Below are positions 1 to 8,818 of a DNA stretch of 64,000 nt, piece by piece. The notes beneath the pieces are model-generated. The model saw only the letters and a program-made list of their open reading frames with translations, was not told where the DNA came from and did not search any database. The stretch is taken from the NCBI GenBank assembly GCA_038211295.1, contig JBBQVS010000006.1, positions 1-64,000 of the forward strand, read 5' to 3'. The position numbers and the translations under genes are program-made. Source of the DNA: JBBQVS01 sp038211295 (GTDB lineage Bacteria; Chloroflexota; Ktedonobacteria; Ktedonobacterales; Ktedonobacteraceae). Positions within the stretch are counted from its first letter, which is position 1. Each line of letters opens with the position of its first letter.

Positions 1-5
1 TGGGC

Positions 6-126
<121 letters not shown>

Positions 127-164
127 CTCACCTGCACATGCGGGTGGTTCTCTTGACAAGATGT

Positions 165-193
165 ATAATAGCATAGTCCTTGCGACTTGTCAA
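165..193 (-). promoter_or_regulatory. Sigma-70-type promoter of the 5S rRNA gene
   Basis: Read on the minus strand there is a perfect -35 box TTGACA (188-193), a 17-nt spacer and a -10 box TATTAT (165-170). Transcription would begin near 157, about 30 nt ahead of the mature 5S end. Near-consensus boxes with ideal spacing are typical of rRNA promoters. Confidence 0.8.
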
Positions 194-448
194 CGCTTTT
201 TTAACGAATATTTTGAGAAGACAAAAGTTTGCTTCACCAATGAAAGTTAGCGGTCAAGTAACCAGAGCGTCCTTAATCCGCATCAAGAGCAAGAGTGTGT
301 TACTATAGCCATGCCAGTACGTCGAGTACGCTCGCTCGTTCTACAAAGTGTGCGCCAACTACGACTGTTGTGCAGCTAACAAAAAATGTGTGGCCTACCT
401 ACTTTTCAGCTAGTAGACAGATACAGTAAGATAGAGCAGACATAACAG
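194..448. other. Non-coding spacer between 5S rRNA and the first protein gene
   Basis: I see no convincing open reading frame, tRNA or terminator here. It probably holds upstream elements of the 5S promoter on one side and the promoter of the 499 gene on the other. Confidence 0.4.
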
Positions 449-472
449 TGTTCCTACAGTGTGTTAGGAACA
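449..472. promoter_or_regulatory. Inverted repeat (possible operator) ahead of the 499 gene
   Basis: TGTTCCTA (449-456) and TAGGAACA (465-472) form perfect 8-bp arms around an 8-nt spacer. The repeat lies just upstream of the ribosome binding site (AAGGAG, 483-488) of the 499 gene, where a repressor site or leader hairpin would act. No cognate regulator can be named. Confidence 0.4.
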
Positions 473-498
473 AGCAGTATACAAGGAGCAGAAAAACT

Positions 499-1275
499 AT
501 GCAGCAACGTTCGTCCGCGTTTTTTGGCTTGATCGCTCTTGGCATTATTCTTTTACTGGCGGGACTTATTTATGGTCTTGGCTCACGTAGCTCAAACTAC
601 AAGAGTGTACCACAAGGCACTATTGCGCACTATCTCACCGCGGATGGTACAGACTATCTTCAGATGGATGGCAGTTCATCGCTGTATATCATTCACGAGG
701 ATAACTTCAGTCCAAAAGTCACCGGTTTCGCTGATGGTGACACGATTTCTTTTGTCTATGATCCAGCGGAAACGACCTCTATTGATAAGAAGTCAACCAT
801 TGGTACACATCTCATTGGTACCGCCTCGAAAGTTGTACAAATTATCGCGACTGATACCAACGGTCAGAAAGTCTACAAGACACCTGAATACACGAGCAGC
901 CCACAGGGGTACACACGCAACCAGTGGGGAATTGGGGGTGTACTTCTTGTGCTTGGACTGCTTTCACTAGTTGGCGCGTTTTTCGTTCCCAAAAAGAAAA
1001 CGCCATCGGTGGTTGTGCCATCATATGTGAGTGCGCCTGTCGCGGGCCACCCCCCATTTCCCTATCAACAACAGTCGGGGCAGCCACAGCAACCATACCC
1101 AGCGCAGTATCCAACGACGCCACCCAATTATCAGGCCCAGCCGGAAACTTTTCAGCAGGCCCCAAACACCAGTTATCCACAGCAGCCCAACCCGTATGGG
1201 CAGCAACCTACAAACCCGTATGGGCAGCAACAGCAACCAGCACCAAATCCGTATGGGCAGCCTCCTCAGCAATAG
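499..1275 (+). CDS. Two-pass membrane protein with Pro/Gln/Tyr-rich C-terminal tail
   Basis: Unrecognised 258-residue protein. The start is chosen at ATG 499, which follows AAGGAG; a GTG at 448 would extend the frame by 17 residues but cuts through an inverted repeat. One hydrophobic segment lies near the N terminus (about residues 8-28), then a roughly 115-residue, probably extracytoplasmic domain with beta-type sequence, then a second membrane segment (about 142-165). The last 85 residues are low-complexity, rich in Pro, Gln and Tyr, with repeated NPYGQ units. The same layout of membrane segments plus PQ-rich tail recurs in other proteins of this genome (compare the Yip1 protein at 50860). 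The function is unknown; an envelope role is inferred. Confidence 0.75.
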   Translation: MQQRSSAFFGLIALGIILLLAGLIYGLGSRSSNYKSVPQGTIAHYLTADGTDYLQMDGSSSLYIIHEDNFSPKVTGFADGDTISFVYDPAETTSIDKKSTIGTHLIGTASKVVQIIATDTNGQKVYKTPEYTSSPQGYTRNQWGIGGVLLVLGLLSLVGAFFVPKKKTPSVVVPSYVSAPVAGHPPFPYQQQSGQPQQPYPAQYPTTPPNYQAQPETFQQAPNTSYPQQPNPYGQQPTNPYGQQQQPAPNPYGQPPQQ

Positions 1276-1317
1276 CTGAACAGAAGATATTGTAGAGCAG
1301 CATCACAACACATTGCT

Positions 1318-1355
1318 GCTGCTCTGCGCTTCGGCTTATTGAAGCGCAGAGCAGC
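1318..1355 (+). terminator. Strong hairpin downstream of the 499 gene
   Basis: GCTGCTCTGCGCTTC and its exact complement form a 15-bp stem around an 8-nt loop, about 40 nt after the stop codon. No T-run follows, so it may be a Rho-independent terminator of low efficiency or an mRNA 3' end stabiliser. Confidence 0.45.
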
Positions 1356-1441
1356 GCAATTGCGCGTTCACCAGTGAGCAAATGGTAGCGGCGCGATGCG
1401 ACATAGACGTATCCTCATGTTTCTCCTACTCTTTTCGGCAT

Positions 1442-1493
1442 GAGTAGAGGTTTTGTTCTGCTCCATAGAACAAAACCTCTACTCACCCTTTTT
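1442..1493 (+). terminator. Intrinsic terminator
   Basis: A perfect 18-bp inverted repeat (1442-1459 and 1467-1484) with a 7-nt loop is followed by ACCC and TTTTT. It insulates the mannanase gene from upstream transcription. Confidence 0.8.
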
Positions 1494-1512
1494 GCCTATT
1501 TTCGCCCTGCAC

Positions 1513-1599
1513 TTGACGGTAAGAAGCAATCTATGATATTCTTTTTATAGACTAAATTCAGTTAAAAAATATAGTTTGTCTAATAAAATTCAGTCTATA
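1513..1599 (+). promoter_or_regulatory. Promoter and operator-like region of the GH76 gene
   Basis: TTGACG (1513-1518), an 18-nt spacer and TATTCT (1537-1542) make a plausible promoter. Just downstream lie the arms TATAGACT (1546-1553) and AGTCTATA (1592-1599), enclosing an AT-rich stretch with a repeated AAATTCAGT. This would suit substrate- or starvation-dependent control of a secreted hydrolase. No regulator is assigned. Confidence 0.4.
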
Positions 1600-1764
1600 A
1601 GAAGTAACTGAAAATACTTTCTCATCGCAACGTCTGGTTTTGATGAGGTGTTCAAATACATAAAGAAAGGAGGGGAAAGCTCGCCTTCGCATACAAATTT
1701 GTACTTTTATGTATTTGACCTGTATTTGGCAAGATGTCTACATACAAGGAAGTTGGAGTCAACT

Positions 1765-3447
1765 ATGCTACAAAGAACGTCTCCACGTCCCAACGCTGGG
1801 ACCCGCCCTGCTACACACAAGCATCTTCGCGTCTTCTCATACATCGCGCTTTGCGTTCTCTCGTTTACATTTCTCTTTGCGTCTTCCTCTACCGCCAACA
1901 AAGCAAAGGCGGCGAGCTACAACGATTACGCGGATACGACTGCCTCCACGTTGATGCAGTGGTACAACAACGGTTCTGGTCAGTGGGATACAACGGGTTG
2001 GTGGAACTCCGCCAATGCGTTGACCGCGATCATTGATTACAAATCGCGCACTGGCTCATCGAGCTATAACGACATCATTAGCAACACCTACAACCATAAC
2101 AATTCTAATGGGTTTATCAATGACTGGAACGATGACTCCATGTGGTGGGGGCTTGCGTGGGAGCGGGCATACGATATCACGGGCAATCAGGCGTATCTGA
2201 ACACAGCGAAAGGTATTGCCAATCACGTTCACACCGCCTGGGATGGTACGTGCAACGGCGGTCTCTGGAACAACGACGCCCACGATCACAAAGACGCAAT
2301 CACGAACGAGCTATTTCTCAAGCTCACGGCGGGTCTACACAACCGCATCTCGGGCGACACGCAGTATCTTCAATGGGCAAACGACGAGTGGAGTTGGTTT
2401 AGCGGCACAGCAATGATCGACTCGTCATCACATCTTGTTCACAACGGTATCGCACGCGACTGCTCGCTCGAAAGCTACGTCTTCACCTACAACCAGGGCG
2501 TTATTCTTGGTGGTCTGCTCGAATTAAGCAGCGCAACGGGCGATTCCTCTTACATCAACACAGCGCAGAGTATCGCGGATGCTGCGACCACCGACTCGAC
2601 GCTCGTCAACGCGAACGGTATTCTAGTTGAAGTTGTAGGCGCAAGTGTTGATGATGTCACCTTCAAGGGCGTGATGATGCGTAATCTTTACGAGCTATGG
2701 GCGCATACACACACACAATCTTACGCGGACTTTATTCACAGACAGGCCGACTCGCTGTGGAATAGCGATCGCAATGGAAGCAACCAGTTTGGTTATTTGT
2801 GGCAGGGGCCATTTGATACAGCGAGCGCGGGCCGCCAGCAAAGCGCGTTGGATACGATGAATGCGGCGGTTGGTGTGGGTGGCTCGCCCAGTGGCGGCGG
2901 TGGAAGCGCAGGACAAGAACTCTTCTCGGACGACTTCGAGGGCAATAACGCCAACCAGTGGAATGTGTATGATGGCTCCTGGTCTGTTTGTAGTGTAGGA
3001 AGCAATTCCCTTGAATACTGTGGTGCTTCTGGCTCGGAGAACATTTCGTTCGCAGGAAATACGTCGTGGACGAACTATAGTGTGCGATCCTATCTAGTTG
3101 CAAGCTCAACAAGCGGCGGCATTAGCTTGTTGGGTCGCGTGCAGGATGGCAACCATTTCTATCAATTAGAGGTAAAAGACGGCAATCGGTGGGGGATATG
3201 GAAGAACAACGGCGGGTCATGGAGTAATATTGCGTCGGGCAGTTTCAACTGGTCGGCAAACTCCTATTATCTGTTCAAGTTTGACCTCAATGGCAACACG
3301 CTGGCGGCTTCGTATTCTAGCGATAATGGTAATAGCTGGAATAGCCTCGGTTCTGGCAACGATGGCACCTGGTCTTCTGGGAAGATTGGTGTGCGTCTGT
3401 CGAATATAACGGGCCGCTTCGATCAAGTTAAGGTGATCGCCGACTAA
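1765..3447 (+). CDS. Secreted GH76 alpha-1,6-mannanase with C-terminal LamG-like domain
   Basis: Predicted extracellular endo-hydrolase of alpha-1,6-mannan (560 aa). A long signal peptide with a hydrophobic core around residues 25-40 ends near 'AKAA'. The GH76 module (about 50-370) has the family's catalytic Asp pair in 'NDDSMWWGLAWERAYD' and many aromatic residues. A Gly/Ser linker then leads to a roughly 180-residue beta-sandwich domain of the LamG / DUF1080 type ('FSDDFEGNNANQWNV'), probably for carbohydrate binding. The ATG at 1765 follows GGAG at 1755 and gives a normal signal peptide; a GTG at 1648 would add 39 unlikely residues. Family assignment is firm. The substrate, fungal or bacterial mannan, is inferred from the family. 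Confidence 0.88.
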   Translation: MLQRTSPRPNAGTRPATHKHLRVFSYIALCVLSFTFLFASSSTANKAKAASYNDYADTTASTLMQWYNNGSGQWDTTGWWNSANALTAIIDYKSRTGSSSYNDIISNTYNHNNSNGFINDWNDDSMWWGLAWERAYDITGNQAYLNTAKGIANHVHTAWDGTCNGGLWNNDAHDHKDAITNELFLKLTAGLHNRISGDTQYLQWANDEWSWFSGTAMIDSSSHLVHNGIARDCSLESYVFTYNQGVILGGLLELSSATGDSSYINTAQSIADAATTDSTLVNANGILVEVVGASVDDVTFKGVMMRNLYELWAHTHTQSYADFIHRQADSLWNSDRNGSNQFGYLWQGPFDTASAGRQQSALDTMNAAVGVGGSPSGGGGSAGQELFSDDFEGNNANQWNVYDGSWSVCSVGSNSLEYCGASGSENISFAGNTSWTNYSVRSYLVASSTSGGISLLGRVQDGNHFYQLEVKDGNRWGIWKNNGGSWSNIASGSFNWSANSYYLFKFDLNGNTLAASYSSDNGNSWNSLGSGNDGTWSSGKIGVRLSNITGRFDQVKVIAD

Positions 3448-3470
3448 GCGAACGTACGCAGGCATAGTAT

Positions 3471-3509
3471 GAGTCAGCAGTGAGTATCTCTTCGCTGCTG
3501 ACTCTTTTT
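3471..3509 (+). terminator. Intrinsic terminator of the GH76 gene
   Basis: GAGTCAGCAG (3471-3480) pairs with CTGCTGACTC (3495-3504) and is followed directly by TTTTT, 24 nt after the stop codon. Confidence 0.88.
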
Positions 3510-3601
3510 GAGCGGCACGGCAAGAGATGACAACCGAGGGAAATAAAAATATGCTATACTGGAAGTACGCCAGTACCTTGATTTTGACGAGGAGGCCCTC
3601 A

Positions 3602-3925
3602 GTGGAGCACAAAAAACCACATGCTCGGTATGATGAGTTCGCAGATCAATTTACTTCTGTTATGTATGAACACTGGTCAGACATCCTCCAAATTGTCAAT
3701 CGTCAATCGCCCCGCGTTGCCACCATTTTGCGTGTTGCAACTCCTAGAAGTCTCAAACGTACAAATGGCACATGGCACGTACAAATTGTCACAAAACGCC
3801 TTGTACTCTATGAAAAGCTGCGTCAGACGCATGACAATGAAATTGTGGGACAGGCCATACAATCCTGGGCGCATTCAGTGGCCCAGCTCAAACTACCGCG
3901 TGTAGTTGTTAATTTTGAGTTGTAG
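3602..3925 (+). CDS. Small conserved-looking protein of unknown function
   Basis: Unrecognised 107-residue soluble protein. The GTG start at 3602 follows an almost perfect Shine-Dalgarno GAGGAGG (3589-3595) at 6 nt. An earlier ATG at 3551 (24 residues longer would need an ATG at 3527) has no such site. The protein is helix-rich, with a charged N terminus and an Arg/Lys-rich middle ('RVATPRSLKR'), and contains no signal peptide, membrane segment or cysteine pair. A TATACT box at 3555-3560 could be its -10. It lies alone between the mannanase terminator and the M48 protease, about 100 nt upstream of the latter. I cannot propose a function. Confidence 0.6.
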   Translation: MEHKKPHARYDEFADQFTSVMYEHWSDILQIVNRQSPRVATILRVATPRSLKRTNGTWHVQIVTKRLVLYEKLRQTHDNEIVGQAIQSWAHSVAQLKLPRVVVNFEL

Positions 3926-4021
3926 CTGTCTGGCCCTACCAATACAACCGGAGGGTGATAGAGGCTGTTTGTTCGGCGTATCTCATCTTCCGATAAATAG
4001 CGGTGTGTAAAGGAGCCTTGT

Positions 4022-5020
4022 ATGTCTACCGCACAACCGAAAGCACGCAAACGCTTTCCCGGTCTCGATCCCATTGTGCTACAACATCCCTATGATCGTG
4101 TTGCGCTCAGTGCGTTACAAAAGGTGCCGGGACTCGACATTGTTATTCGCAAATTCATCGAATTTTTCCCCGAACGGGTCGCATATATTCAGAATGTCGC
4201 GCAGACGGTACGCGTTTCTTCTACTCAATGCCCCCAACTACACGCACAACTGCAAGAAGCGTGTGCTATTCTCGATGTGCGTGAACCGGAACTGTATGTC
4301 GCGCAATATCCTATTCCCAATGCCTATACGAGCGGACACGACCATCCTTATATTGTGGTCACAACGGGGCTGCTTGATATGATGGATGAGAATGAAGTGC
4401 TGGCGGTACTCGCCCATGAGCTTGGACACATCAAATCTGGACATGTGCTCTACAAAACAATGGCACGTGGCATTAGTTTTGTACTTACTATCGTTGGCGA
4501 TATGACGCTGGGCATAGGACGCCTGATTGGACGCACGCTAGAGGCGGCACTGCTCGAATGGGATCGCAAGTCCGAGTTTACCGCTGACCGCTCCTCATTG
4601 GTCGTGGTACAAGACCCGCAGGTCATGCTCTCTCTCATGATGAAGTTTGCTGGTGGTACACTTTTTCAAAAGCAGCAGATGGACGCGAACGAATTTTTGA
4701 AACAAGCCTCTCTTTATGAAGAGGTCGATGCCAACATTCTTGATCGGCTGTACAAAGGTCTGCTAGTGACGGCGGTCAATCATCCACTTACGATTGTGCG
4801 TGCACGAGAAGTCATGAACTGGTCGGAGAGCAAAGAGTACAAAGACATACTTGATGGACGTTATCCACGCACCCCCAATCCCAGTGGAAGCGGCACCAAA
4901 AGCGCATCTGAAGGTACTGTCTCGGTTACAGTCGATACTCAGCTCGTCCATTGCCCCCATTGTGGACGCGAGCAAATGAACCATCGCTTTTGCGGTTTGT
5001 GCGGTGGAGCAATCGAGTAG
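4022..5020 (+). CDS. M48-family zinc metalloprotease with C-terminal zinc ribbon
   Basis: Zinc endopeptidase of the M48 (HtpX/Ste24-like) family, 332 aa. The catalytic motif 'HELGHIKSGH' lies near residues 130-139, and the third zinc ligand is the Glu in 'KSEFTADRSS' near 184. The segment between ('ISFVLTIVGDMTLGIGRLIG') is moderately hydrophobic and might touch the membrane, but the multi-pass topology of HtpX is absent. The C terminus adds a four-Cys ribbon ('HCPHCGREQ', then 'FCGLCGG'), an appendage seen on several unrelated proteins in this window. ATG 4022 follows AAAGGAG. A role in protein quality control is inferred from the family. Confidence 0.85.
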   Translation: MSTAQPKARKRFPGLDPIVLQHPYDRVALSALQKVPGLDIVIRKFIEFFPERVAYIQNVAQTVRVSSTQCPQLHAQLQEACAILDVREPELYVAQYPIPNAYTSGHDHPYIVVTTGLLDMMDENEVLAVLAHELGHIKSGHVLYKTMARGISFVLTIVGDMTLGIGRLIGRTLEAALLEWDRKSEFTADRSSLVVVQDPQVMLSLMMKFAGGTLFQKQQMDANEFLKQASLYEEVDANILDRLYKGLLVTAVNHPLTIVRAREVMNWSESKEYKDILDGRYPRTPNPSGSGTKSASEGTVSVTVDTQLVHCPHCGREQMNHRFCGLCGGAIE

Positions 5021-5026
5021 CACAAT

Positions 5027-5072
5027 CAGCAGACCGCGCCCTCAAGAATGAAAGTATGGTCTGCTGGTTTTC
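5027..5072 (+). terminator. Terminator between converging genes
   Basis: CAGCAGACC (5027-5035) pairs with GGTCTGCTG (5058-5066), followed by GTTTTCC. It serves the M48 gene and lies in front of the end of the convergent LOG-family gene. Confidence 0.65.
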
Positions 5073-5077
5073 CTCTT

Positions 5078-5974
5078 TCACCGAATAGACTTGTGTTGGT
5101 AGCCCTGTCTATTATTCTGTGCTTCCTGATAACTCTGTTTATACCCTTCGCACACGAGTGTACATATCTCTGTGGGGTCGTCGGAGACATGCAACAGGGC
5201 CATGTCCTCCGCCGAAACCTTCCCTGAAATCAACATAGTATCCGCAATCCAGTTGACAAGCCCCCCCCAATACTTCGAGCCGTAAAGGATGATAGGAAAG
5301 TTACTTACTTTCTTTGTCTGGATAAGCGTCAATGCCTCGAATAGCTCGTCCATTGTGCCAAAGCCGCCGGGATAAATGACGAATGCATCAGAATACTTCA
5401 TAAACATCGTCTTCCGCACAAAGAAGTAGCTGAAGTCGAGCGAGATATCAAGGTATTGATTAGAAAATTGCTCAAAGGGCAGTTCTATGTTACATCCGAT
5501 AGAAAGGTTTTCACCTTCTTGAGCACCTTTGTTCGCGGCCTCCATGATACCAGGGCCGCCGCCCGTGATAATTGCAAAGCCTGCCTTCGCAAGCAGACGC
5601 GCAGTTTCTACGGCGGAAATATATTCCGCGTCGTCCGTCTGTGTGCGTGCTGACCCAAAAATCGTTACTGCTGGTGGGATGTGAGCGAGCGCGTCAAATC
5701 CATTCACAAACTCGCTTGTAATTCTGAGCACACGCCAGGGATCGGTGAGGGTGAAATCGAAGTTCATCGCACGGTCAAAGGCGTGTTCTTCTTGCTTCAC
5801 TTGCTCCTGTGGCAATGGATCAGTTGGACTCACAAGCGGTTGCGTGGGGCGATTAAATAATCGCTCATCTTCTGTTGCCGCGTGATCTTTGCTACGAGCA
5901 GACCTGTAACGGTCGTTGGCTTTTCTATTGCTATTATTATTCAAACTGGAATTTTTTCCGTTATGCCGACTCAT
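5078..5974 (-). CDS. LOG-family Rossmann protein (TIGR00730 type)
   Basis: Member of the LOG / 'lysine decarboxylase-like' family, whose characterised members hydrolyse nucleoside 5'-monophosphates to base and ribose phosphate. The Rossmann signature 'TGGGPGIMEAANKGA' and the phosphoribohydrolase motif 'PGGFGTMDELFEAL' are both complete. At 298 aa it has a polar, disordered N-terminal extension of about 60 residues. The start at 5974 ('MSRHNGKNSS') is chosen because the next upstream ATG (6061) would overlap the branching enzyme by 41 nt. It follows glgB by 46 nt on the same strand and is probably co-transcribed, although no metabolic link is obvious. Confidence 0.82.
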   Translation of the reverse strand: MSRHNGKNSSLNNNSNRKANDRYRSARSKDHAATEDERLFNRPTQPLVSPTDPLPQEQVKQEEHAFDRAMNFDFTLTDPWRVLRITSEFVNGFDALAHIPPAVTIFGSARTQTDDAEYISAVETARLLAKAGFAIITGGGPGIMEAANKGAQEGENLSIGCNIELPFEQFSNQYLDISLDFSYFFVRKTMFMKYSDAFVIYPGGFGTMDELFEALTLIQTKKVSNFPIILYGSKYWGGLVNWIADTMLISGKVSAEDMALLHVSDDPTEICTLVCEGYKQSYQEAQNNRQGYQHKSIR

Positions 5975-6020
5975 GCTTACTCTTTTCTCTATATATTGTG
6001 TTTTGTCCTGCAAAGCATGA

Positions 6021-8015
6021 CTACTTCTCCGCTTGCTTTCCCTGACGCCGCTTGAGAACAACCGTTGCGAGCGGCGGCAATGTCAAAAGAACGGAATGAG
6101 GACACGATTGCCAGTATAGTGAGTCACTCGTCATTGTCTGACTATTGATGAGTCCACTCCCCCCATAATGCTGATCGTCGCTATTGATGACTTCATAATA
6201 CTCACCCGCATATGGTACGCCTAACCGATACCCGTGCCGAGGCATTGGCGTGAAGTTACAAACGAATACTAGCGTGTCGTCTTCTTGCCCACTTTTACGC
6301 ATAAAAGAGATGACGCTGTTATCAGAGTCGTGCGGGTCTATCCAGGAGAAGCCTTGCTCGTTGGTGTCCAGAACACTCAACGCGGGTTCTTGTCGATACA
6401 TTGTGTTCAAGTCGCGTACAAAATCGCGCAATTGTGCATGATGTGGGTCGCTCGGCGCCAAGAGAAGGTGCCAATCGAGACTTTCTGCAAAGTCCCACTC
6501 GTGCCATTGTCCAAACTCGCCACCCATGAACAGCAGCTTTTTCCCTGGATGTCCCCACATATACCCATAAAAAGAACGCAGATTCGCGAACCGTTGCCAC
6601 AGGTCTCCCGGCATCTTGGTGAGCATCGACCCTTTGAGATGCACGACTTCATCATGCGAAAGTGGCAACACGAAGTTTTCCGAATATGCATACATGAGTG
6701 AGAACGTAATATTGTTATGGTGGTAACGTCGATAGATAGGGTCGAGATGCATATATTCAAGCATATCGTGCATCCATCCCATGTTCCACTTGAAGCTAAA
6801 GCCCAGACCACCAACATACGTTGGCCGCGAGACCAGAGGCCATGCTGTTGACTCTTCAGCTACCGTGATCGCGCCTGCTTCCTCCGCGTACACGGCCTCG
6901 TTCAGTTGCCGCACAAAATCAACGGCTTCCAGGTGCTCGCGTCCACCATACTGATTGGGATTCCATTGTCCAGCATCGCGCATATAATCCAGGTAGAGCA
7001 TCGAGGCAACCGCATCGACACGCAACCCGTCGAGATGATATTCGTGTAACCAGAACAACGCGCTCGCAATAAGGAAGTTCTTGACTTCGCTCCGTCCATA
7101 GTCGAACACATACGTCCCCCACTCTTTATGCTCTCCCTTGCGGGGGTCTGCATACTCGTAGAGGTGCGTTCCATCGAAATAGCTCAAAGCGTTGCCATCT
7201 TTAGGAAAGTGAGCAGGCACCCAATCCAGTAAGACGCCAATATTGTGTTGATGCAGGTAGTCAATGAAGTATTGAAAGTCCTCTGGTGTTCCAAAGCGGC
7301 TCGTGGGAGCGTAGTACCCTGTGACTTGATAGCCCCAGGAGCCATCATAGGGATACTCGGTAATGGGCATCAATTCTACATGAGTAAAGCCCAGGTCTTT
7401 GACGTATGTTGTAAGTGCGGGCGCGAGTTCGCGGTAGGTCATGTAGCGGTCTTCTTCCGCTGCGCCTTCTTTATGGCGTTCGGGAACATGTCGCCACGAA
7501 CCCAGATGTACTTCATAGATTGACATAGGCGAGCCAACGCCTTGTTGTGCTTCACGTCGTTGCATCCACTGACTATCGTGCCATGTATACGTATGAATAT
7601 CAGTTACAATACTTGCCGTTTCTGGTCGAAGTTGAGTCGCAAAGCCATAGGGGTCAGTTTTATCTACCATATAGTTATTATACTGTGAAGATACAGCGTA
7701 TTTGTAGAGCGTCCCAATAGTCATATCTGGCACAAAGCACTCCCACACACCAAGATCATTGTGTCGCAAATGCATCAAGGTCGCGCTCCGATTCCACGCG
7801 TTGAAGTCGCCAACAACTGAGACTGCCTGTGCGTTGGGCGCCCAGACCGCAAAATTCACTCCTGAAACACCATCAACAACGTGTGGGTGCGCTCCCATTT
7901 TCTCGTAGATACGATAGTTTTTCCCTTGTCCGAACAGGTACAGGTCAAAATCGCTGAAGAGCGACGGTACAGATTGCTTGTCATTAGGTTGTTGTGGAAC
8001 ATGTGGTGTCGTCAT
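6021..8015 (-). CDS. glgB: 1,4-alpha-glucan branching enzyme
   Basis: Forms alpha-1,6 branches in glycogen (EC 2.4.1.18). At 664 aa it is of usual length for the shorter GlgB type. A CBM48 domain ('NFAVWAPNAQAVSVVGDFNAW') leads into the GH13 barrel with region I 'DWVPAHFP', the nucleophile Asp in 'GLRVDAVASM' (about 332), the acid Glu in 'VAEEST' (about 385) and 'LSHDEVVHL' (about 453). The ATG at 8015 follows AAAGGA. No other glg gene lies in the window, so this enzyme is encoded apart from the rest of the glycogen pathway. It probably heads a two-gene unit with the LOG protein. Confidence 0.95.
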   Translation of the reverse strand: MTTPHVPQQPNDKQSVPSLFSDFDLYLFGQGKNYRIYEKMGAHPHVVDGVSGVNFAVWAPNAQAVSVVGDFNAWNRSATLMHLRHNDLGVWECFVPDMTIGTLYKYAVSSQYNNYMVDKTDPYGFATQLRPETASIVTDIHTYTWHDSQWMQRREAQQGVGSPMSIYEVHLGSWRHVPERHKEGAAEEDRYMTYRELAPALTTYVKDLGFTHVELMPITEYPYDGSWGYQVTGYYAPTSRFGTPEDFQYFIDYLHQHNIGVLLDWVPAHFPKDGNALSYFDGTHLYEYADPRKGEHKEWGTYVFDYGRSEVKNFLIASALFWLHEYHLDGLRVDAVASMLYLDYMRDAGQWNPNQYGGREHLEAVDFVRQLNEAVYAEEAGAITVAEESTAWPLVSRPTYVGGLGFSFKWNMGWMHDMLEYMHLDPIYRRYHHNNITFSLMYAYSENFVLPLSHDEVVHLKGSMLTKMPGDLWQRFANLRSFYGYMWGHPGKKLLFMGGEFGQWHEWDFAESLDWHLLLAPSDPHHAQLRDFVRDLNTMYRQEPALSVLDTNEQGFSWIDPHDSDNSVISFMRKSGQEDDTLVFVCNFTPMPRHGYRLGVPYAGEYYEVINSDDQHYGGSGLINSQTMTSDSLYWQSCPHSVLLTLPPLATVVLKRRQGKQAEK

Positions 8016-8189
8016 ATTTATAATCCTTTATCGTTTTGTCGTTTTTCCCCTCTAAGAATAGCATATGAGGCAAGTTCCATGACAGCATTTCAGCATCCTA
8101 CCTTCACGCGCGTACACAAAAAAAGATGAGACGTGATAAGCTAAGAGTACGTATACATTCTAGCAAAGTATTTTGAAAGGACTTCATCA

Positions 8190-8594
8190 ATGACTATAGA
8201 CACACAGAAGATGAAAGCGCGACTTGAAGTGCGACAAAAAGAAATTCAAGACAATATGGCGACTCTGACGGAAGCTCATCCGACACCAATTGATCCAATT
8301 GAAATCAGCGAAGGGCCGCAAGAGTTTGAAGAGACCGCCATAGATTTTACCGAGACGGTGCAAGAGCAGGCCATCGAAGTAAATGAGCAGGCACTACTCA
8401 CAGAAATGCAGGCCGCGCTCAAGCGTATCGAGGACGGCACGTATGGCAAATGCGTTGTGTGTGGCAAGCCAATTCCTGAAAAGCGACTCGAAGCCCTTCC
8501 CTGGGCAGCACGCTGCATCAAAGACGAAGAGCAACTCGAAGCACGTAATCTTGGACGTGAAGAATTGTACGATACCGATACAAAAGTGTCATAG
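8190..8594 (+). CDS. DksA/TraR-family zinc-finger regulator with altered fourth ligand
   Basis: 134-residue protein with a long N-terminal coiled-coil part rich in Glu and Gln (about 1-80) and the C-terminal DksA/TraR finger ('CVVCGKPIPEKRLEALPWAA', then 'RCIKD'). In the family four cysteines usually bind zinc; here the last position is Asp, leaving three Cys. DksA-type proteins bind RNA polymerase through the secondary channel, while small homologues have other roles; which applies here is not clear. The RBS is AAAGGA (8176-8181). It is divergent from glgB, with a 174-bp shared control region. Confidence 0.8.
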   Translation: MTIDTQKMKARLEVRQKEIQDNMATLTEAHPTPIDPIEISEGPQEFEETAIDFTETVQEQAIEVNEQALLTEMQAALKRIEDGTYGKCVVCGKPIPEKRLEALPWAARCIKDEEQLEARNLGREELYDTDTKVS

Positions 8595-8611
8595 GTAGAA
8601 GGGTATGGCGC

Positions 8612-8718
8612 GGGCAAGCCGCCACTACTATATACGGCTTCGCGTGGCTTTGCCACACTGTGCGAGAGCCATGTACGCTGCGGGAAGTCTAGGGTATGGT
8701 AGTAGCGGCGGCTTGCCC
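8612..8718. repeat. Long imperfect inverted repeat with inner hairpin
   Basis: The arms GGGCAAGCCGCCACTACTA (8612-8630) and TAGTAGCGGCGGCTTGCCC (8700-8718) match at 18 of 19 positions. Between them is a smaller hairpin, GTGGC-TTT-GCCAC (8644-8656). It could be a terminator of the 8190 gene, a structured RNA or a small palindromic element. The element at 55981-56029 shares the words CCGCCACTACTA and GTGGCT. Confidence 0.5.
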
Positions 8719-8818
8719 CCTGCTATAGCGATTTAGAGCGGATAGACAAAAGCAAAAAAAAGATGTATTATAAGACGGAAAACAAAAATTCCTTTGGGAA
8801 GAGGAAGAAGAAACGCCT

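Noticed and set aside
165..180. Plus-strand promoter TTGACA-TATAAT near 153-168
   Set aside because: The boxes are only 5 nt apart; the minus-strand reading has ideal 17-nt spacing in front of 5S.
1648..1764. N-terminal extension of the GH76 protein from GTG 1648
   Set aside because: It would put 39 non-signal residues ahead of a good signal peptide and has no SD.
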